A stretch of DNA of 64,000 nucleotides, taken from NCBI GenBank assembly GCA_050633625.1, contig JBOEGW010000011.1, forward strand, positions 468,424 through 532,423, in the 5' to 3' direction. The stretch is from JBOEGW01 sp050633625 (GTDB lineage: Bacteria; Pseudomonadota; Alphaproteobacteria; Rhodobacterales; Rhodobacteraceae). Numbering within the stretch: the first letter of the stretch is position 1; each line of letters opens with the position of its first letter. A program made the position numbers and the translations under genes. Positions 62,234-64,000 of the stretch are shown here, piece by piece. Under the pieces are notes generated by a model that saw nothing but the letters and a program-made list of their open reading frames with translations, did not search any database and was not told the DNA's origin.

Positions 62234-63148
62234 ATGTCCCGTACTGGCTTCAAAACCGATCTAAAGTGGTCCGATGTCACCCCCAAAGCCGACTATATGA
62301 ATCGGCGTCAATTGATGAGGGCAGCGGGGGGAATGGCGCTTGGCTCCATCGCGGGGCCGGCACTTGCCAAAGACATGGCAGGAGGCGAGACGCCGAATAC
62401 CTTTGAAGAAATCACCTCCTACAATAACTTCTATGAATTTGGCACAGGCAAAGAAGACCCAGCCCAAAACGCGCATCAGCTCACAATTGATCCTTGGTCC
62501 GTAAAAATCGATGGTCTTGTTGATCGTCCCGGCACGTATGATTTGGCGGACGTGCTGAAAGGCATGACAATAGAAGAGCGCATTTATCGCTTCCGCTGCG
62601 TTGAGGCCTGGTCGATGGTGATCCCTTGGAATGGTTTTGAGTTGGCGGCGCTGCTCTACCGGGTCGGGGTGCAACCCTCAGCAAAATATGTCGCCTTTGA
62701 AACGCTCATGCGCCCAGAAGAAATGCCCGGTCAACGTCGCGCAACTCTTGATTGGCCCTATCGCGAGGGGCTGCGCCTTGATGAAGCGATGAACCCGCTG
62801 ACCTTGATGGCAACCGGGCTATACGGCGAAGACCTCCCGAAACAAAACGGCGCGCCTTTGCGTCTTGTCGTGCCCTGGAAGTACGGGTTCAAATCCATCA
62901 AGTCGATTGTGCGGATAACCTTGACCGACAAGGAACCTGTCACAAGCTGGAAAGACGCGAACCATCGTGAGTATGGATTTTACAGCAATGTGAACCCAAC
63001 AGTGGACCACCCGCGTTGGACACAAGCCACAGAACGGCGGATCGGCGGCGGCATTTTCGCCAAACGTCAGCCAACCCTCATGTTCAACGGCTATGAAGCT
63101 GAGGTTGCCGCCATGTATAAAGACTTGGACCTTAAGGCAAACTTCTGA
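62234..63148 (+). CDS. msrP: Protein-methionine-sulfoxide reductase catalytic subunit
   Basis: Periplasmic molybdopterin enzyme that repairs oxidised methionines in envelope proteins, 304 residues. The Tat signal has RRQLMRA at 24-30 and ends GPALA. The Mo-ligand cysteine is Cys122 in RFRCVEAWSMVIPW. WKYGFKSIKSIVRI is typical. The stop and the msrQ start overlap (TGATG). Confidence 0.95.
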   Translation: MSRTGFKTDLKWSDVTPKADYMNRRQLMRAAGGMALGSIAGPALAKDMAGGETPNTFEEITSYNNFYEFGTGKEDPAQNAHQLTIDPWSVKIDGLVDRPGTYDLADVLKGMTIEERIYRFRCVEAWSMVIPWNGFELAALLYRVGVQPSAKYVAFETLMRPEEMPGQRRATLDWPYREGLRLDEAMNPLTLMATGLYGEDLPKQNGAPLRLVVPWKYGFKSIKSIVRITLTDKEPVTSWKDANHREYGFYSNVNPTVDHPRWTQATERRIGGGIFAKRQPTLMFNGYEAEVAAMYKDLDLKANF

Positions 63149-63762
63149 TGCAAATCGCCCAAACCGTGAATGCCGCGTTGCGCTCCGTGCCAACCTGGCC
63201 ATTGTATCTCGTCGCGCTCATTCCTCCCATCTGGCTGTTTTACGCTGGAGTGACCGGCGGATTGGGGGTCGATCCGGTCAAGGCGATGGAACATGAAATG
63301 GGCGAACTCGGCCTGCAAGTCCTCATCATAGGGATCCTTGTCAGCCCACTTCGCAAATTCACGGGCATTAGCCTTCTAAAATTTCGCCGCGCAATTGGCC
63401 TCATTGGTTTCTTCTATATTGCTTGCCATTTGGCGGTCTGGCTTTTCCTTGACGTTCAAATCTGGAGCCAAATCTGGGCCGACATCCTCAAACGCCCTTA
63501 CATTACCATCGGAATGGCTGGGTTTGTTTTGATGATTCCATTGGCCATCACCTCCAACAACAAATCGATCCGTCTGTTGGGCGGCACGTGGCGAAAGCTC
63601 CACAAACTCGTCTATCCCGCCGTCATCCTTGGTGGCGTGCATTACGTCATGCTTGTCAAAGGCTGGCAGGTCGAGCCGCTTGTGTATTTGGCCATTATCC
63701 TCGGGCTTTTGGCGACTCGGATCAAGATTCCCACGCCGCGCCGCAAAGATTCGCCTGTTTGA
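63148..63762 (+). CDS. msrQ: Heme-binding membrane subunit of the MsrPQ system
   Basis: A 204-residue integral membrane b-type cytochrome with about six helices. LQVLIIGILVSPLRKFTGIS, FFYIACHLAVWLFLD and GTWRKLHKLVYPAVILGGVH hold the family His residues. It feeds quinol electrons to MsrP. It begins on the last base of msrP. Confidence 0.95.
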   Translation: MQIAQTVNAALRSVPTWPLYLVALIPPIWLFYAGVTGGLGVDPVKAMEHEMGELGLQVLIIGILVSPLRKFTGISLLKFRRAIGLIGFFYIACHLAVWLFLDVQIWSQIWADILKRPYITIGMAGFVLMIPLAITSNNKSIRLLGGTWRKLHKLVYPAVILGGVHYVMLVKGWQVEPLVYLAIILGLLATRIKIPTPRRKDSPV

Positions 63763-63931
63763 TCTGGCGAGTCGGATGAATCGCGGTCTTATGCCAGTGC
63801 ATTCTCCCCTAAACCGGCGCCGATTCCGCGCACAACGCGCTACGAAACGCCCTACACGGCATAACCGACCCCGCTATGCACGTCTCGCGGGCGCAGCATT
63901 TGCGCTGCGGTGCAAAAAGTTAGCGCCTAAA

Positions 63932-63964
63932 CCGCCTTGTTTTACTGGGTAAAAGGCGGATTTT
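63932..63964 (+). terminator. Possible terminator near the window end
   Basis: CCGCC (63932-63936) pairs with GGCGG (63955-63959) and TTTTAC (63940-63945) with GTAAAA (63949-63954), with a three-base bulge, followed by ATTTT. It lies 170 bases after msrQ and may belong to msrPQ. A second hairpin (63892-63897 with 63904-63909) lies between them. Confidence 0.45.
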
Positions 63965-64000
63965 CGCAAAAACATGCCATTTCTTCAAAAAAGGTATTGC

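Noticed and set aside
1..64000. CRISPR arrays, insertion sequences, integrases, toxin-antitoxin pairs or phage genes
   Set aside because: None could be found by reading; the only tandem repeat in an intergenic region is the short pair at 42105-42124, and RTX repeats are protein-coding.

Overview
The window is chromosomal DNA of a marine-type alphaproteobacterium, most likely of the Roseobacter group (Rhodobacteraceae). The evidence is the set of lineage-typical proteins: a 44-residue aa3-oxidase subunit IV, a DUF3035 lipoprotein, a DUF6173-like protein, a DUF1674 (SdhAF4-like) protein, a DinB with an N-terminal zinc-ribbon-like extension, and the serC-serA pair. Gene order such as rsmB-heparinase-purH-lspA-DUF3035-M16-M16 also fits my memory of this family. 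Coding density is high. I see no insertion sequence, phage gene, CRISPR array or other sign of recent transfer.

Layout. 1-3.6 kb: the end of a probable TolC-like protein followed by a type I secretion ABC exporter and its HlyD adaptor. 3.8-8.1 kb: tsaC, a long acyl-CoA dehydrogenase translationally coupled to a metallo-beta-lactamase-fold hydrolase, and a DUF6173-like protein. 8.2-10.7 kb: oxidase subunit IV, a small lipoprotein with a His/Cys pair, azlCD and mobA. 10.9-13.8 kb: serC-serA behind a candidate serC leader RNA. 13.8-24.9 kb: translation and RNA genes (truB, rbfA, rpsO, pnp) interleaved with deoA, dapB, a membrane-anchored RTX-type protein, a cytochrome b561/YceI pair and DoxX. 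25-31.4 kb: small enzymes, rsmB, heparinase-like protein, purH. 31.4-38.7 kb: lspA, lipoprotein, two M16 peptidases, mutL, rmuC.

39.4-50.6 kb is the most accessory-looking part. A soluble hybrid histidine kinase and an overlapping response regulator are divergent from a seven-gene operon made of an AMP-forming acyl-CoA ligase, a complete LivGHMJF-type ABC importer and a PaaK-like CoA ligase. This reads as an uptake-plus-activation route for a carboxylic acid whose identity cannot be read from sequence. The shared upstream region carries tandem and inverted repeats that look like an operator.

50.6-64 kb: rpmJ and tRNA-Val sharing a promoter and a bidirectional terminator, an N-formylglutamate amidohydrolase-like protein, dinB, a Nudix protein, an SPFH/NfeD pair, pyrF, clpB with a heat-shock-type promoter, an EF-hand protein, an FkbM methyltransferase with a low-complexity tail, a membrane-anchored glutamate-synthase-like flavoprotein, and msrPQ.

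I found no convincing entirely new system. The best leads are the CoA-ligase/ABC operon with its operator, the RNA leaders of serC and pnp, the anchored RTX protein, and the lipoprotein with a permuted-papain-like residue order.
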